This document shows, one piece after another, positions 43,937 to 52,976 of a stretch of DNA of 57,253 bases (position 1 is the first letter of the stretch; each line of letters begins with the position of its first letter). The stretch is from contig JAUYFQ010000140.1 in the NCBI GenBank assembly GCA_030690895.1, positions 1 through 57,253 of the forward strand, in the 5' to 3' direction. Both the position numbers and the translations under genes were made by a program. The stretch is from Sulfuricellaceae bacterium (GTDB lineage: Bacteria > Pseudomonadota > Gammaproteobacteria > Burkholderiales > Sulfuricellaceae). The notes beneath the pieces are model-generated. The model was given only the letters and a program-made list of their open reading frames with translations, was not told where the DNA came from and did not search any database.

Positions 43937-44194
43937 CCAGGTTTTCAAGCGCCCGCATGTAAAACCGGGGTCAGACCCCGGTTTCCCGCCGGGTGTTTCC
44001 GCGAGCACTTGCGCAAGGCGATCTGCTGCAGGCAGTGACTCATTGGTGATCATGGGTGGTTGTTCGCCAGCAAGCTGGCTCCTACAGAGGGGGTGGTGGG
44101 GTGGGGTGTTGTAGGAGCCAGCTAGCTGGCGAATTTTATGGAGGGGACGTGGTGTTGCAGGAGTAAGCCGCCGTGTCGTCAGCGCCGACTTTTC
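43937..44194. repeat. Mixed repeat block
   Basis: The minus strand at 43937-43959 encodes MRALENLAGT, the start of the HEPN protein at 40825. Next to it is a perfect palindrome centred on GGGGTCAGACCCC (43962-43984). REP arms follow at about 44055-44086 and 44110-44135, and a GCCGT-type repeat at 44170-44194. A run of ten or more Gs lies near 44257. No gene is seen in 43879-44249. Confidence 0.75.
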
Positions 44195-44249
44195 GGTTGG
44201 CGAATGTTTTCCGTCAGATCTGTTCACCGTCCCGCCCCCGGCAGCAGTG

Positions 44250-44489
44250 CTACGCGGGGGGGGGGGGTAGAAGACGGACTATGCGGCGAGAGGCAGTAAG
44301 TCCTTTGCGTTTTCCAGAGGCCAGTAGCCTGCAGCCTGCAGCCTTGGCGTCGAGAATCGTGATTTCTGCGATTCCGTTTGCCGCATAGCCAACATTAACG
44401 TTCCAGTCATGGGAAACATCCTTGACGATGGGTTCCTTTGAGAACTCAAGGTGAAGAATGTCATCCTGATCATCGTATTTGATTCTCAT
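44250..44489 (-). CDS. DUF2283 protein
   Basis: A 79-residue protein: MRIKYDDQDDILHLEFSKEP, then VNVGYAANGIAEITILDAKA, the DUF2283 pattern. DUF2283 genes typically follow DUF4258 genes and the pair is regarded as TA-like. It overlaps the upstream DUF4258 remnant by four bases. Its last ~15 residues run into the G-rich tract and may be altered. Confidence 0.8.
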   Translation of the reverse strand: MRIKYDDQDDILHLEFSKEPIVKDVSHDWNVNVGYAANGIAEITILDAKAAGCRLLASGKRKGLTASRRIVRLLPPPPA

Positions 44490-44764
44490 GCTTCATCCTC
44501 CAGTTCCCAGTTAATCATGACGGTCTTGACCATTACCGAAGTCTCTTCGACAACGGCAGCGCAAATCAAGTTATCGGCCCGCCCATGAATATGCTTAAAA
44601 ACCCACAAATTCAACTCGTCACGGCGCTTCAATTCGCCTTCCTCAATGACATCTTCGAGCGTTGCATCGTCGATTCGCCATCGATGATGTGTCGCGTGTC
44701 CAGTCCTCGGCCGGGGCGGTACCTGATTGAAGTACGATTGGTCCGGTCGGAGTTTCGCGAGCAA
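44486..44764 (-). pseudogene. DUF4258 protein, 5' end replaced
   Basis: The C-terminal part (DATLEDVIEEGELKRRDELN, then DNLICAAVVEETSVMVKTVM) fits DUF4258. Upstream of about 44690 the sequence is unrelated to the family. It contains short stretches identical to ugd (GATGATGTGTCGCGTGTCCA) and close to the HEPN gene, ending near a REP half-unit at 44753-44777. The normal start is therefore lost. Confidence 0.68.
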
Positions 44765-44803
44765 GTTCGCTCCTACGGAGGGGGCGTGGTGTTGTACAGG
44801 CGA

Positions 44804-45085
44804 TCACAGGCCGAGTTCGCTATGCGAGCCGAGACGTACGAGTTGCAGCACGGCGTCGTCTGGTTTTCGGTAAATCAACACCAGATCAGGCTTGATGTGG
44901 CAATCCCGGTGATCTATCCAGTCGCCAGATAACGGATGGTCGCAATATTTTGGGTCAAGTGGCTTATCGGAAGCCAGAGTCTCGACAATTGCAACGAAAT
45001 CATCTTGAAGGGTTTTGCGGTGCGGTCCTTTGGCCTCTCGCTTCAAGTCGCGCTTGAACTGGCCGGTTTGCTTAGTTGTCCGCAT
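44804..45085 (-). CDS. yafQ: YafQ-type mRNA interferase toxin
   Basis: A 93-residue RelE-superfamily toxin: QFKRDLKREAKGPHRKTLQ, DHPLSGDWIDHRDCHIKPD and LQLVRLGSHSELGL, with the catalytic His88 near the end as in E. coli YafQ. It cleaves mRNA at the ribosome. Start overlaps the dinJ end by 14 bp. Intact. Confidence 0.9.
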   Translation of the reverse strand: MRTTKQTGQFKRDLKREAKGPHRKTLQDDFVAIVETLASDKPLDPKYCDHPLSGDWIDHRDCHIKPDLVLIYRKPDDAVLQLVRLGSHSELGL

Positions 45086-45332
45086 CCAGCACCGCTTGCA
45101 AGTCCCGCAGGGTTATGGCCTCCAGTTTCCCGCGCCGCGCCTCTTTCATAGCCTCTATCGTTTTGGCATTTGGCACCAGCGGGTCGAACGGCAATGATTT
45201 TTCCCTGGCTATGCGGGTCAGCATGAGGCGAAACGCATCCGACACGGTCAAGCCCATCGCGGCCAGGACGATTGTGGCCTCTTCCTTGATGTTCTCGTCA
45301 ATCCGAGCGCGCACAACTGCATTCGAAGACAT
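45072..45332 (-). CDS. dinJ: DinJ/RelB-type antitoxin
   Basis: An 86-residue ribbon-helix-helix protein. VVRARIDENIKEEATIVLAA is the RHH strand-helix, MGLTVSDAFRLMLTRIAREK the second helix, and the tail should bind YafQ. ATG at 45332 with GGAGG upstream. Intact. Confidence 0.9.
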   Translation of the reverse strand: MSSNAVVRARIDENIKEEATIVLAAMGLTVSDAFRLMLTRIAREKSLPFDPLVPNAKTIEAMKEARRGKLEAITLRDLQAVLDADN

Positions 45333-45717
45333 GATTTGATCCTCCAGATGTATGGGTAACATTGTAGCCCAATCGGTGAATTCGATAGAGTTCAAGCCGC
45401 TTGGGCGCGATCCCGATAGTAGGGGGCGTGGTGTTGTGGGAGCCAGCTTGATGGCGAATTCTATGGAGGAAGCGGAAATAGCCAGTTTCGCGAGCAAGCT
45501 CGCTCCTACGGAAGGGTGTGGTGTTGTAGGAGCCAGTTTCGCGAGCAAGCTTGCTCCTACGGAAGGGTGTGGTGTTGTAGGAGCCAGCTTGCTGGCGAAT
45601 TCTACGGAGGAATCCTCTTTACGCAGGCCCTCGACAAACGTGCAAGCGTCAGTTGCGGCTCGCCGGATATGGTCGAGATCGGGAAATAGGGGACAGACCA
45701 CGGTTTTCTTCGAAGCG
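45333..45717. repeat. REP array between dinJ and uxs
   Basis: REP arms at about 45434-45460, 45485-45511, 45527-45562 and 45577-45602, several on a repeated GGAAGGGTGTGGTGTTGTAG background, so part of the block was duplicated in tandem. A GGGGACAGACCACGGTTTT motif lies at about 45689. No gene is seen. Confidence 0.85.
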
Positions 45718-46671
<954 letters not shown>

Positions 46672-46701
46672 GGGGGGCGGAAGTGGTTAAGGGGGTGGTG
46701 G

Positions 46702-46723
46702 CCGACTGAAGTCGGCCCTACGG
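46702..46723. repeat. GCCGACTGAAGTCGGC palindrome
   Basis: Second good copy of the palindrome seen at 39478, again followed by CCTACGGGG, upstream of uxs as the first is upstream of ugd. Confidence 0.8.
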
Positions 46724-46734
46724 GGGTGGATCAA

Positions 46735-47060
46735 TTGTCATGCAACAGGTCGGGACGGTTGGTGCTGAGCCATGTGTGTACTCGATCCCGAAACTTCCTC
46801 GATGGAGGTGGGCTCGGGGGTGATCTGGCCGGTTCCGACCAGGTTTTCAAGCGCCTGCATGCAGGCCCTTGAGCCGTTCGTCGTCGCCGATGAGGAATAT
46901 TTTCGGGCCCGCGAGGATCCTGGAAACGAAGTGGTCGTGCTTCTTTTGTAGGCTGACGAACTCGTTGCGGTCGAAAATTGTCGTTGATACCTGGCGGCCG
47001 AGCTTTTTCTCGACTTCGGACAAGGGGACGGCAAGTTGGGAGAGAACTTTGCGCGTGTAG
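46735..47060 (-). pseudogene. Remnant of a wHTH-MNT/HEPN operon
   Basis: The minus strand encodes LGRQVSTTIFDRNEFVSLQK to LKGLHAGA, matching the C-terminus of the protein at 40812-41423, then MQALENLVGTGQITPEPTSI, matching the HEPN start. An internal deletion then joins it to the HEPN C-terminus (TWLSTNRPDLLHD). The winged helix and MNT active site are missing, so neither product can work. Confidence 0.85.
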
Positions 47061-47078
47061 CCAACCTTGCGTGGACGG

Positions 47079-47312
47079 TTACATGGGGACCGAGCGGTCG
47101 TAGAGGGTTTCGGGGGCGATATCCAGGTCCTTCGGCCAGCAGACTGTGCCTCCGGCAACGTAGGCCTGCTTGAACAATTGGATATCCTGAAGGCGCCTGA
47201 ATACGCCTTTGCTCAGGTAAGGCCTGACATCAAATATTTTCTTCTCGCCCGTATCGAAGCCCAGCTCCAGATGGAAGTCGTCTCTCGAAGTGACATGAAT
47301 AACATGTTCCAT
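47079..47312 (-). CDS. DUF2442 protein, DUF4160 partner almost deleted
   Basis: A 77-residue protein with FHLELGFDTGEKKIFDVRPY and WPKDLDIAPETLYDRS. The 30 bp upstream (47313-47342) encode a DUF4160-like ending (IDPLR then stop) with a GAGGAG ribosome-binding site for this gene, and then the sequence changes to the AACTGGGG repeat. The DUF4160 gene has thus been lost apart from its last few codons. Confidence 0.82.
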   Translation of the reverse strand: MEHVIHVTSRDDFHLELGFDTGEKKIFDVRPYLSKGVFRRLQDIQLFKQAYVAGGTVCWPKDLDIAPETLYDRSVPM

Positions 47313-47345
47313 AACTTACTCCTCAGCGCAACGGATCGATCGTAA

Positions 47346-47412
47346 AACTGGGGTCACGTAAAACTGGGGTCAGACCCCGGTTTCCCCGAAAGTCGGCGCT
47401 GGCGGGACGGCA
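47346..47412. repeat. GGGGTCAGACCCC palindrome and GCCGT-type repeat
   Basis: Two AAAACTGGGGTCA units, the second a palindrome centred on GGGGTCAGACCCC (about 47366-47384). It continues directly into an inverted GCCGT-type repeat (47388-47411), the only place where the two families touch. Confidence 0.82.
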
Positions 47413-47433
47413 GCGAGGCAACGAAACTACAGG

Positions 47434-47790
47434 TCACGCCACCGCCGCTTGTCCGGCAGCCTTCTTGCGTGACGCCCGGCGCGGTTTCTCAGGTGCGGCG
47501 GGCGCTGCGCGCAGTTTGATTCCCAAGGCAGTGATTACCTTCATGACCGTTGAGAACTCAGGGTTCCCATCGGCAGAAAGCGCCTTGTAAAGATTCTCGC
47601 GCGCCAATCCGGTAGCCTTGGCAATCTGTGTCATGCCCTTGGCTCTGGCGATGTCGCCAAGAGCGACGGCAATCATTCGCGGATCGCCGTTGCTTTCCTC
47701 GATGATGGCGTCCAGGTACTGAGCCATTTCCTCGTCGGTCTTTAGATATTCCGCCGCGTCAAAGGGGCTGAACGTTTCACGCGTAGCCAT
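47434..47790 (-). CDS. HTH addiction-module antidote protein
   Basis: A 118-residue antitoxin: GDIARAKGMTQIAKATGLAR ENLYKALS is the HTH, GNPEFSTVMKVITALGIKL the following helix, and the Lys/Ala-rich tail (KPRRASRKKAAGQ) may bind DNA. Second gene of a toxin-first operon, three bases after the toxin stop. Paralogue of 42603-42923. Confidence 0.88.
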   Translation of the reverse strand: MATRETFSPFDAAEYLKTDEEMAQYLDAIIEESNGDPRMIAVALGDIARAKGMTQIAKATGLARENLYKALSADGNPEFSTVMKVITALGIKLRAAPAAPEKPRRASRKKAAGQAAVA

Positions 47791-47793
47791 GAT

Positions 47794-48093
47794 TTACTCC
47801 TTGTCGATTTCCTCTGCCATTGCCTTGGTGCGCTTGATGTCCTTGCTCTGAGACGACTTGTCGCCGCCCATCAGCAGAAATATTGTCCGCTGGCCACGAT
47901 GCACGAAGTAGAGCCGATACCCCGGCCCGACATGTACGCGCATTTCATGCACTCCATCTCCAACGGACTCGCAGTCACCAAGGTTTCCTTCCTTGGCCAT
48001 GACGATTCTGGCTGTGATGCGCACGCGCGCCAGTCCATCACGTAGATCATTGAGCCACGCCCGAAAGGTACTCGATTGCTCAACCGAATACAT
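47794..48093 (-). CDS. RelE-like addiction-module killer protein
   Basis: A 99-residue toxin with NLGDCESVGDGVHEMRVHVG and FLLMGGDKSSQSKDIKRTKA, the conserved blocks of the family. It starts within the relic 3' end of the broken PIN gene upstream. Intact and paralogous to 42920-43246. Confidence 0.87.
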   Translation of the reverse strand: MYSVEQSSTFRAWLNDLRDGLARVRITARIVMAKEGNLGDCESVGDGVHEMRVHVGPGYRLYFVHRGQRTIFLLMGGDKSSQSKDIKRTKAMAEEIDKE

Positions 48094-48357
48094 GGATCAA
48101 GTGTAATTCATAAAATAGCTCGACCCAGACCAGATCGGACCGGGCAAAGAAGGCGTCGAACGTCGCCAGTGTTGCGGTGTCGTTGGCTTTCATTGGTCCA
48201 ACGCGGCATTCCAGCCACGACAGCCGGCTGACCGCGGCACCCAGATCGGGATGTTTCTTTGCCGCTGCCGCCAGCTTTTTGCGTACCTTGTGGCGGCGAA
48301 GGGTTCAATGCCTTCGATCAGGTAGATCAGGGCGCTGGCGTCAAAGAAGGCAATCAC
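48078..48357 (-). pseudogene. PIN-domain (VapC-like) toxin, frameshifted and 3' truncated
   Basis: A GTG at 48357 overlaps the Phd gene stop as GTGA and encodes VIAFFDASALIYLIEGIEPF, the PIN start with the first catalytic Asp. The frame is lost near 48290; homology continues in another frame as KVRKKLAAAAKKHPDLGAAV, SRLSWLECRVGPMKAND. It then runs out after FARSDLVWVEL, before the last acidic residues, into the neighbouring TA operon. It cannot produce a working nuclease. Confidence 0.8.
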
Positions 48358-48620
48358 CAATCGCGCTCGGCTTCGAGGGCGGTGTCAATCTGCGCCTTGC
48401 TGCGCTTCCCGTTTGCGGGCTGGTTCAACAGCCATTGCACGGCCGTCACGCCGCTTGCAGTGGGTCCCCGACCTTGCGAGAGCTTTTGATACTCGGCCAC
48501 CGTCAATACCACTGCCGCCGGCTTGTTGCGCTTGACGATATGGAGGGGCCCATGACGCAGGCCATCCTCGATGGCCGCCATGCCGCGACGTTTGAGCTCG
48601 GATACCGTGAGGGTGTTCAT
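48354..48620 (-). CDS. Phd/YefM-family antitoxin (orphan)
   Basis: An 88-residue protein: LTVSELKRRGMAAIEDGLRH, GPLHIVKRNKPAAVVLTVAE Y, the Phd/YefM DNA-binding domain, then a variable toxin-binding tail. ATG at 48620. Its PIN toxin is broken. GTACT-CATTAT-AGTAC (about 48644-48659), 24 bp upstream, is a likely operator with further GGTACT boxes near 48624. Confidence 0.85.
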   Translation of the reverse strand: MNTLTVSELKRRGMAAIEDGLRHGPLHIVKRNKPAAVVLTVAEYQKLSQGRGPTASGVTAVQWLLNQPANGKRSKAQIDTALEAERDW

Positions 48621-48805
48621 ACCGGTACTGATTTTGTTTGAATGGTACTCATTATAGTACTGTTGCAGAGTCGGGATTTCGTTTTCCTGGTCGGCTGGTA
48701 CGTTGTTGGTGGACTGAAGTCCGCCGTTGTAAACGGGAAATATCGGCTCCGGGCACGCTACCGCCCTGCAATACGCTTGCGCGTTTCGCATAACTTGTTG
48801 TATTC

Positions 48806-48835
48806 GTTGCCCTGTTGCCCTGTTGCCCTGTTGCC
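48806..48835. repeat. Short tandem repeat, 8-bp unit
   Basis: GTTGCCCT is repeated three times with a partial fourth copy, in the gap downstream of the RfaH-like gene. The interval 48621-48855 contains no other recognisable gene. Confidence 0.8.
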
Positions 48836-48855
48836 TTGGGCGATACTTAGCTGTT

Positions 48856-49356
48856 TTACGCGGCGGGGACCAGCCAGTCGCGGTTGACTTTCACTTTGTT
48901 GATCTTGCCGAGAAATTCGAGCAGCACGAACACCCGGTCTTCGCCGGCGTCTACATTGAATACGCCGTCGAGCCCTTTAAACGGGCCGGAGCGGAATTGT
49001 ACTTGAGCACCGGGCTGGAACAGGCTGCGTTTTGCGCAGGTGCCGGTGGCGGGATCCTGCCGTTCGCGCAACAACTCGATGATTTCTTCGGGAATGGTGG
49101 CCGGTTGCCCGCCAATGCGGACCAGGTCGCAGACGCCGAGGGTCGAGCGCACGGGCGAAAGGCCCTGGCGCACGTTGCTCGTGGTCAGGAAGAGGTAGCG
49201 CGGGAACAGCGGTTCGACGCTATCGATCCATTTGCCTTCGCGGCGGATCTGGGTTGCCAGGCGCGGCAGGAAGACCTCGTAGCCCTGGTTGATGAGGTTG
49301 AGCTCGGCGCGCACTTCGCAGCGCGGTTTGCACACGACGGCGTACCAGGTGCTCAT
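48856..49356 (-). CDS. rfaH: RfaH-like (NusG-family) transcription elongation factor
   Basis: A 166-residue NusG paralogue. STWYAVVCKPRCEVRAELNL and GYEVFLPRLATQIRREGKW form the NGN domain; PLFPRYLFLTTS is the core strand. A KOW motif (GAQVQFRSGPFKGLDGVFNV) is in the C-terminal domain. RfaH-type proteins are recruited by ops elements and prevent premature termination in long polysaccharide operons. A housekeeping NusG is unlikely because no secE or ribosomal genes are near. It overlaps the MarR-like gene by four bases. Confidence 0.87.
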   Translation of the reverse strand: MSTWYAVVCKPRCEVRAELNLINQGYEVFLPRLATQIRREGKWIDSVEPLFPRYLFLTTSNVRQGLSPVRSTLGVCDLVRIGGQPATIPEEIIELLRERQDPATGTCAKRSLFQPGAQVQFRSGPFKGLDGVFNVDAGEDRVFVLLEFLGKINKVKVNRDWLVPAA

Positions 49357-49712
49357 TCGGGACGGCGCTTTTGGGTGTTGGCGACTTCGAGTTGCAACTG
49401 CTCGATCTCGCGTTTGAGTGCTTCGTATTCGTCCATCTTGCGCCGCAGGAACTGCACCGTAATGGCGGCTTTGTCCTCGATGCCGCGCGGCGTGAGCAGG
49501 TAGGCGTAGCCGAGCTTGTTCTGGTTGTTGCGGAAGTTGCGCACTTTGACCAGGCCCTTGTTGATCAGGGCGTTGAGGCAGAAGTTGACCTTGCCCAGGC
49601 TGGTGCCCGTTTCACGGGCGAGATCGCGCTGGCTGAGTTCCGGCCGGGCTTCGAGCAGCCGCAGCAGGCGTAACTGGGTCGCTTCGATGGGGCGGTCGAT
49701 GGCGGGGGGCAT
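49353..49712 (-). CDS. EPS-associated MarR-family transcriptional regulator
   Basis: A 119-residue winged-helix protein: QLRLLRLLEARPELSQRDLA, RETGTSLGKVNFCLNALINK and LTPRGIEDKAAITVQFLRRK, with a C-terminal coiled coil (EYEALKREIEQLQLEVANT). This matches the MarR-type regulators found in exopolysaccharide loci of beta- and gammaproteobacteria. Co-transcribed with the RfaH-like gene, so both probably set expression of this locus. Confidence 0.87.
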   Translation of the reverse strand: MPPAIDRPIEATQLRLLRLLEARPELSQRDLARETGTSLGKVNFCLNALINKGLVKVRNFRNNQNKLGYAYLLTPRGIEDKAAITVQFLRRKMDEYEALKREIEQLQLEVANTQKRRPE

Positions 49713-49833
49713 GGTCGTCGGCTGCGTTCAAGCTTTGAACGGAGCCTGCATTAAGAAGGAAATGCGGATAAATGTCAATTCAGCTTATTTGGCGGGGTGT
49801 GCAGGGCTGACTTCAGTCGGCCGGGTAAGCGTG

Positions 49834-50229
49834 TTAAAGCAGTTGCACACCAGGCAGCGGCCCCATGCGCCGGTCGAAGCTGAGGGTATGGCTACAGCCA
49901 ACCTGGCCGGCCTTGGCGACGATCAGACAATCGGGAAAGTCAGCACTGCCGGTCTCGAAATAAACGAGTGCACTCTTCACGGCGGCCGGCGATTCCAGGG
50001 CGATGCTTGCGTTATCGAGCAGGGCGTGCACAGTGCGTGCAATGTTCGCGCGTGAAAGGTCATAGCTGCGCGCCAGCGTCCAGCACAGTTCGGCCAGCAC
50101 GATGTCGGCCACAAACAGCCCACCGTCTTCGCTGGCGTGCGTGTCGAACACGGCCTTGGCGCGCTGAGCCTGCGCTTCGTCGTCGCGAGTGACGAGCCGC
50201 ACCAGGACGTTGGTGTCGAGGGCGATCAC
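49834..50229 (-). CDS. vapC: PIN-domain ribonuclease toxin VapC
   Basis: A 131-residue PIN protein with the acidic set in place: Asp5 (MIALDTNVLVRL), Glu47 (VLAELCWTL), Asp100 (FPDCLIV) and Asp119 (SFDRR). These coordinate metal for RNA cleavage. Its ATG overlaps the vapB stop by four bases. Intact. A GACTTCAGTCGGC half-palindrome lies just downstream (49811-49823). Confidence 0.91.
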   Translation of the reverse strand: MIALDTNVLVRLVTRDDEAQAQRAKAVFDTHASEDGGLFVADIVLAELCWTLARSYDLSRANIARTVHALLDNASIALESPAAVKSALVYFETGSADFPDCLIVAKAGQVGCSHTLSFDRRMGPLPGVQLL

Positions 50230-50495
50230 TTCCGTGCGCGCCGGTTGCGAGCGCCGACGGCGGTTGCGATGCCGAGGTCCATCTCTTCGATGCTGCGGGC
50301 TCTGATACCCGTGCGATGCACCAGACCGAATAGATTGTCGGCGCCGCGCGTCAGCACTCGTACTCGCAACGTACCGTCGTCCTGCACCTCGAAGTCGAGT
50401 CGGCTGCCCGGCGCGATGCCGGTTTGGTCGCGGATTTCTTTAGGGACCGTGACCTGTCCCTTGTCTGTAACAGTCGCCAGCACGAGAGCCTCCAA
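50226..50495 (-). CDS. vapB: AbrB-type antitoxin VapB
   Basis: An 89-residue swapped-hairpin AbrB protein: ATVTDKGQVTVPKEIRDQTG, IAPGSRLDFEVQDDGTLRV. The C-terminal basic region should contact VapC, and the N-terminal dimer should bind the promoter. Intact. Confidence 0.9.
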   Translation of the reverse strand: MEALVLATVTDKGQVTVPKEIRDQTGIAPGSRLDFEVQDDGTLRVRVLTRGADNLFGLVHRTGIRARSIEEMDLGIATAVGARNRRARK

Positions 50496-50768
50496 CAGCA
50501 GATAGAATTCATACTAATTGTTGCAGGTAAGGAATAGCTTGTCAATAATGAATATCTTAATGTGTAAGGAATCTAATTCACGGGCGAATTGTATCGGGCC
50601 GGTGGTTTGGCCGCTACAGCCCCCAAGCCCGACTGAGCTTGCCCCGAAATTTCGTCTTCCAAGAGACAGGTAACCGGGATGCTTGCCATCAGCGAATGAG
50701 GAGCTGATAATGCATCTTACATTTCGTCTTCTTACCATTGCGAATGGTGGCTCGTGGCGTAGCCCAGC
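50496..50768. other. Divergent promoter region between vapBC and the YdcF-like gene
   Basis: No large gene. It carries an AT-rich stretch near 50530-50575 that could hold promoters in both directions, and a short leader ORF at its right end. Confidence 0.5.
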
Positions 50769-50781
50769 ATGTTTGAACTAG
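50710..50781 (+). CDS. Possible leader ORF overlapping the YdcF-like gene start
   Basis: A 23-codon frame (MHLTFRLLTIANGGSWRSP...) preceded by GAGGAG at 50698-50703, the best ribosome-binding site nearby. It ends 10 bases inside the next gene, whose own ATG lacks a clear ribosome-binding site. Translational coupling would explain this; the ORF is too short to be sure. Confidence 0.28.
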   Translation: MHLTFRLLTIANGGSWRSPACLN

Positions 50782-51554
50782 CGAAGCTTGTCGGCTGGCT
50801 GCTCTCGCCATTGGTGCTGGCGCTCCTGCTTTTGGGGGTGGCGCTGCTGCTGATCTGGCGCGGGCACAGGCGGTGCGGACTGGGTGCAGGCCTGATGGCC
50901 GTCCTGGGTTTATGGACAGTCGCGATGCCGCTGGTGGCGACCGCCCTGGCGTATCCGCTGGAACGGCGCTTTCCTGCCGTGCTTGCGGATCAGGCGCCGC
51001 AGGCGGATGTCATCGTACTGCTGGGCGGTGCGCTGGGCGGTGCCCGCCCACCGGAGCGGCCGAGCTTCGATCTGGGCGGCGGGGCGGATCGGGTGTGGCA
51101 TGCTGCGGCCTTGTTTCACGCGGGCAGGGCGTCCTCGGTGCTGGTTTCGGGCGGCAATCAGCCGGGGGCCGATGGCGTGCAGGTAGAGGCGGAGGCCATG
51201 CGCTCGATGTTGCTGACCCTGGGCGTGCCGGCCTCGGCGATTCGCACGGAGGGGCTTAGCCGCAATACGGCGGAGAATGCGCGGCAGAGTCTGGGGCTGA
51301 TTCAGGTGGTGGGGGCCAAGCGGGTGCTGCTGGTGACATCGGCTTTGCATATGCCGCGCGCCTTGCGGACGTTTCAGGCGGCGCTGAGCGGTTCCGGCGT
51401 GACGGTGTTGCCGGCCAGCACGGATGTGGAGGCGCTGCCGGACAGCTTGCATCCGCTGGGGCGCTGGCTGCCGGATGCGGAAAGCCTGGCGTTGAGTACG
51501 CGGGCGCTGAAGGAATACCTCGGCTTGGCGGCCTTGGCAATGCGCGGTTTGTAG
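50769..51554 (+). CDS. YdcF/ElyC-like DUF218 protein
   Basis: A 261-residue protein with two N-terminal transmembrane helices (WLLSPLVLALLLLGVALLLI and GLMAVLGLWTVAMPLVATAL) and a DUF218 domain. The domain shows ADVIVLLGGALGG, RVWHAAALFHAGRASSVLVS, EAEAMRSMLLTLGV and KRVLLVTSALHMPRA. ElyC-type members affect envelope polysaccharide and lipid-carrier metabolism. It precedes a GT2 gene on the same strand by 26 bp. Confidence 0.87.
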   Translation: MFELAKLVGWLLSPLVLALLLLGVALLLIWRGHRRCGLGAGLMAVLGLWTVAMPLVATALAYPLERRFPAVLADQAPQADVIVLLGGALGGARPPERPSFDLGGGADRVWHAAALFHAGRASSVLVSGGNQPGADGVQVEAEAMRSMLLTLGVPASAIRTEGLSRNTAENARQSLGLIQVVGAKRVLLVTSALHMPRALRTFQAALSGSGVTVLPASTDVEALPDSLHPLGRWLPDAESLALSTRALKEYLGLAALAMRGL

Positions 51555-51580
51555 GCCGCATCGAGAAGCGAGATGAAAGT

Positions 51581-52333
51581 GTGACGCTGATAATTTCTGT
51601 GATTACCGCAAGCTTCAACCGGGTGGATACGGTTGCCCAGGCGCTCGCCAGCGTGCAGGGGCAGACCTGGAAGCAGGTGGAGCACATCGTGATCGACGGT
51701 GCGTCTACGGATGGCACGCTGCAGGTGATCGAAGCGCAGCGGGATCGGCTGGCGGTGCTGGTGAGCGAACGGGATGGCGGGCTTTACGATGCCCTGAACA
51801 AGGGCTTCGCGCTGGCGTCGGGCGATGTGGTCGGGGTGATGCATTCCGATGACTTTTACGCGGATGAACGGGTGCTGGAGCGGGTGGCGCAGGCCTTCGC
51901 CGATCCGGGGGTGGATGGCGTGTATGGCGATCTGGATTACGTGGCCAAGGTGGACCCTACGCGCATCATCCGCCGCTGGCGCTCGGGGACTTATAAGCGA
52001 TCCCGTCTGGCTCTGGGCTGGATGCCGCCCCATCCGACCTTGTTTTTGCGGCGCTCGGTGATCCAGCAGTGGGGCGGTTTCGATACTGACTTTCGCATCG
52101 CGGCGGACTACGACGCCATGCTGCGCTACCTGGCGCGGGGGCAGATCCGCCTGGCCTACATCCCGGAAGTGCTGGTCAAGATGCGCGTCGGCGGCGAGAG
52201 CAATCGTTCCCTGTCGCGCATTCTGCGCAAGAGCCGCGAGGACTACGCCGCCCTGCGCCGCAATGAGGTGGGTGGCATCGGCGCGCTGGTCTGGAAGAAT
52301 CTGAGCAAGCTCGGGCAGTTCTTCGTCAGATAG
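51581..52333 (+). CDS. Glycosyltransferase family 2
   Basis: A 250-residue GT-A enzyme. LIISVITASFNRVDTVAQAL and IVIDGASTDGTLQVIEAQRD are the nucleotide-binding blocks, VVGVMHSDDFYADERVLERV the DxD equivalent, and WMPPHPTLFLRRSVIQQWGG with DYDAMLRYLARG the acceptor region. It resembles WcaA-like enzymes. GTG start. An inverted GCCGT-type repeat follows the stop. Confidence 0.87.
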   Translation: MTLIISVITASFNRVDTVAQALASVQGQTWKQVEHIVIDGASTDGTLQVIEAQRDRLAVLVSERDGGLYDALNKGFALASGDVVGVMHSDDFYADERVLERVAQAFADPGVDGVYGDLDYVAKVDPTRIIRRWRSGTYKRSRLALGWMPPHPTLFLRRSVIQQWGGFDTDFRIAADYDAMLRYLARGQIRLAYIPEVLVKMRVGGESNRSLSRILRKSREDYAALRRNEVGGIGALVWKNLSKLGQFFVR

Positions 52334-52389
52334 ACGCTTATAGAGTCGGCGCTGATGGAACGGCGGGCAGGGCCGCGTAGGGCGCTGCT

Positions 52390-52635
52390 TTAGTCCACCT
52401 TCCCAAGCATGGCCTTGAGATTGGCAAACGGCGAGTGGGTTGCTGCGGTGCTGCCTCCGATGCTCGAATCGCTGCCCGCGGCTTCCAGTTCCCGCTGATG
52501 CTCGTTGTCGTGGCAGTAGAGGCACAGCAGTTCCCAGTTGCTGCCGTTGGGCGGGTTGTTGTTGTGGTTGTGATCGCGGTGGTGCACGGCGAAGATGGCT
52601 GCGTATGGCATCGCGCTGGCGGATCTGGGCGGCAA
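52390..52635 (-). pseudogene. YajD-like HNH protein, N-terminus lost
   Basis: HHRDHNHNNNPPNGSNWELL and CLYCHDNEHQRE are the HNH core of YajD-type proteins. The family's upstream zinc-binding Cys pair and first ~35 residues are absent; the preceding codons encode unrelated residues (MPPRSASAMPYAAIFAV). It may be inactive or use a secondary start; it is listed as a truncated gene. Confidence 0.65.
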
Positions 52636-52715
52636 GCTACGAGCTCGAATTCATGACGCTCGATAGTGGAGCGCTGACGATCAAAACTCTCGAGGCATGG
52701 TTGCTGCCGCGGGAT

Positions 52716-52961
52716 TCAGGCGGCGGTTTCTGTCTCGACCAGTTCGTCCGCTATGGTGTCCGGCCCAAGGTCCTGTCCATTTGGCCATCCGATACCCCTG
52801 AACACCAGACGAACCTGCTTGAAGTAGGTTTCGTCCATCAAGGCGCTAAAGAAAACGCTGCGCATGTAGGGCTTCACATCGAACTCGCCACAACGTCCGT
52901 CTGCCATCTCGACGAATAGCCTGCCACAAGGGAGCGGCTGTACTCTTTTTATCTTGTTCAT
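52716..52961 (-). CDS. DUF2442 protein
   Basis: About 81 residues: RLFVEMADGRCGEFDVKPYM, then FRGIGWPNGQDLGPDTIADE, a more divergent member of the family (LGPDTI in place of IAPETL). ATG at 52961 with AGGAGG upstream. Its DUF4160 partner just upstream is a pseudogene. Confidence 0.83.
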   Translation of the reverse strand: MNKIKRVQPLPCGRLFVEMADGRCGEFDVKPYMRSVFFSALMDETYFKQVRLVFRGIGWPNGQDLGPDTIADELVETETAA

Positions 52962-52976
52962 TTTCCTATCCTCCTT

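Noticed and set aside
51374-52525. 383-codon minus-strand open frame opposite the YdcF-like and GT2 genes
   Set aside because: Shadow of two well-supported + strand genes; no family features.
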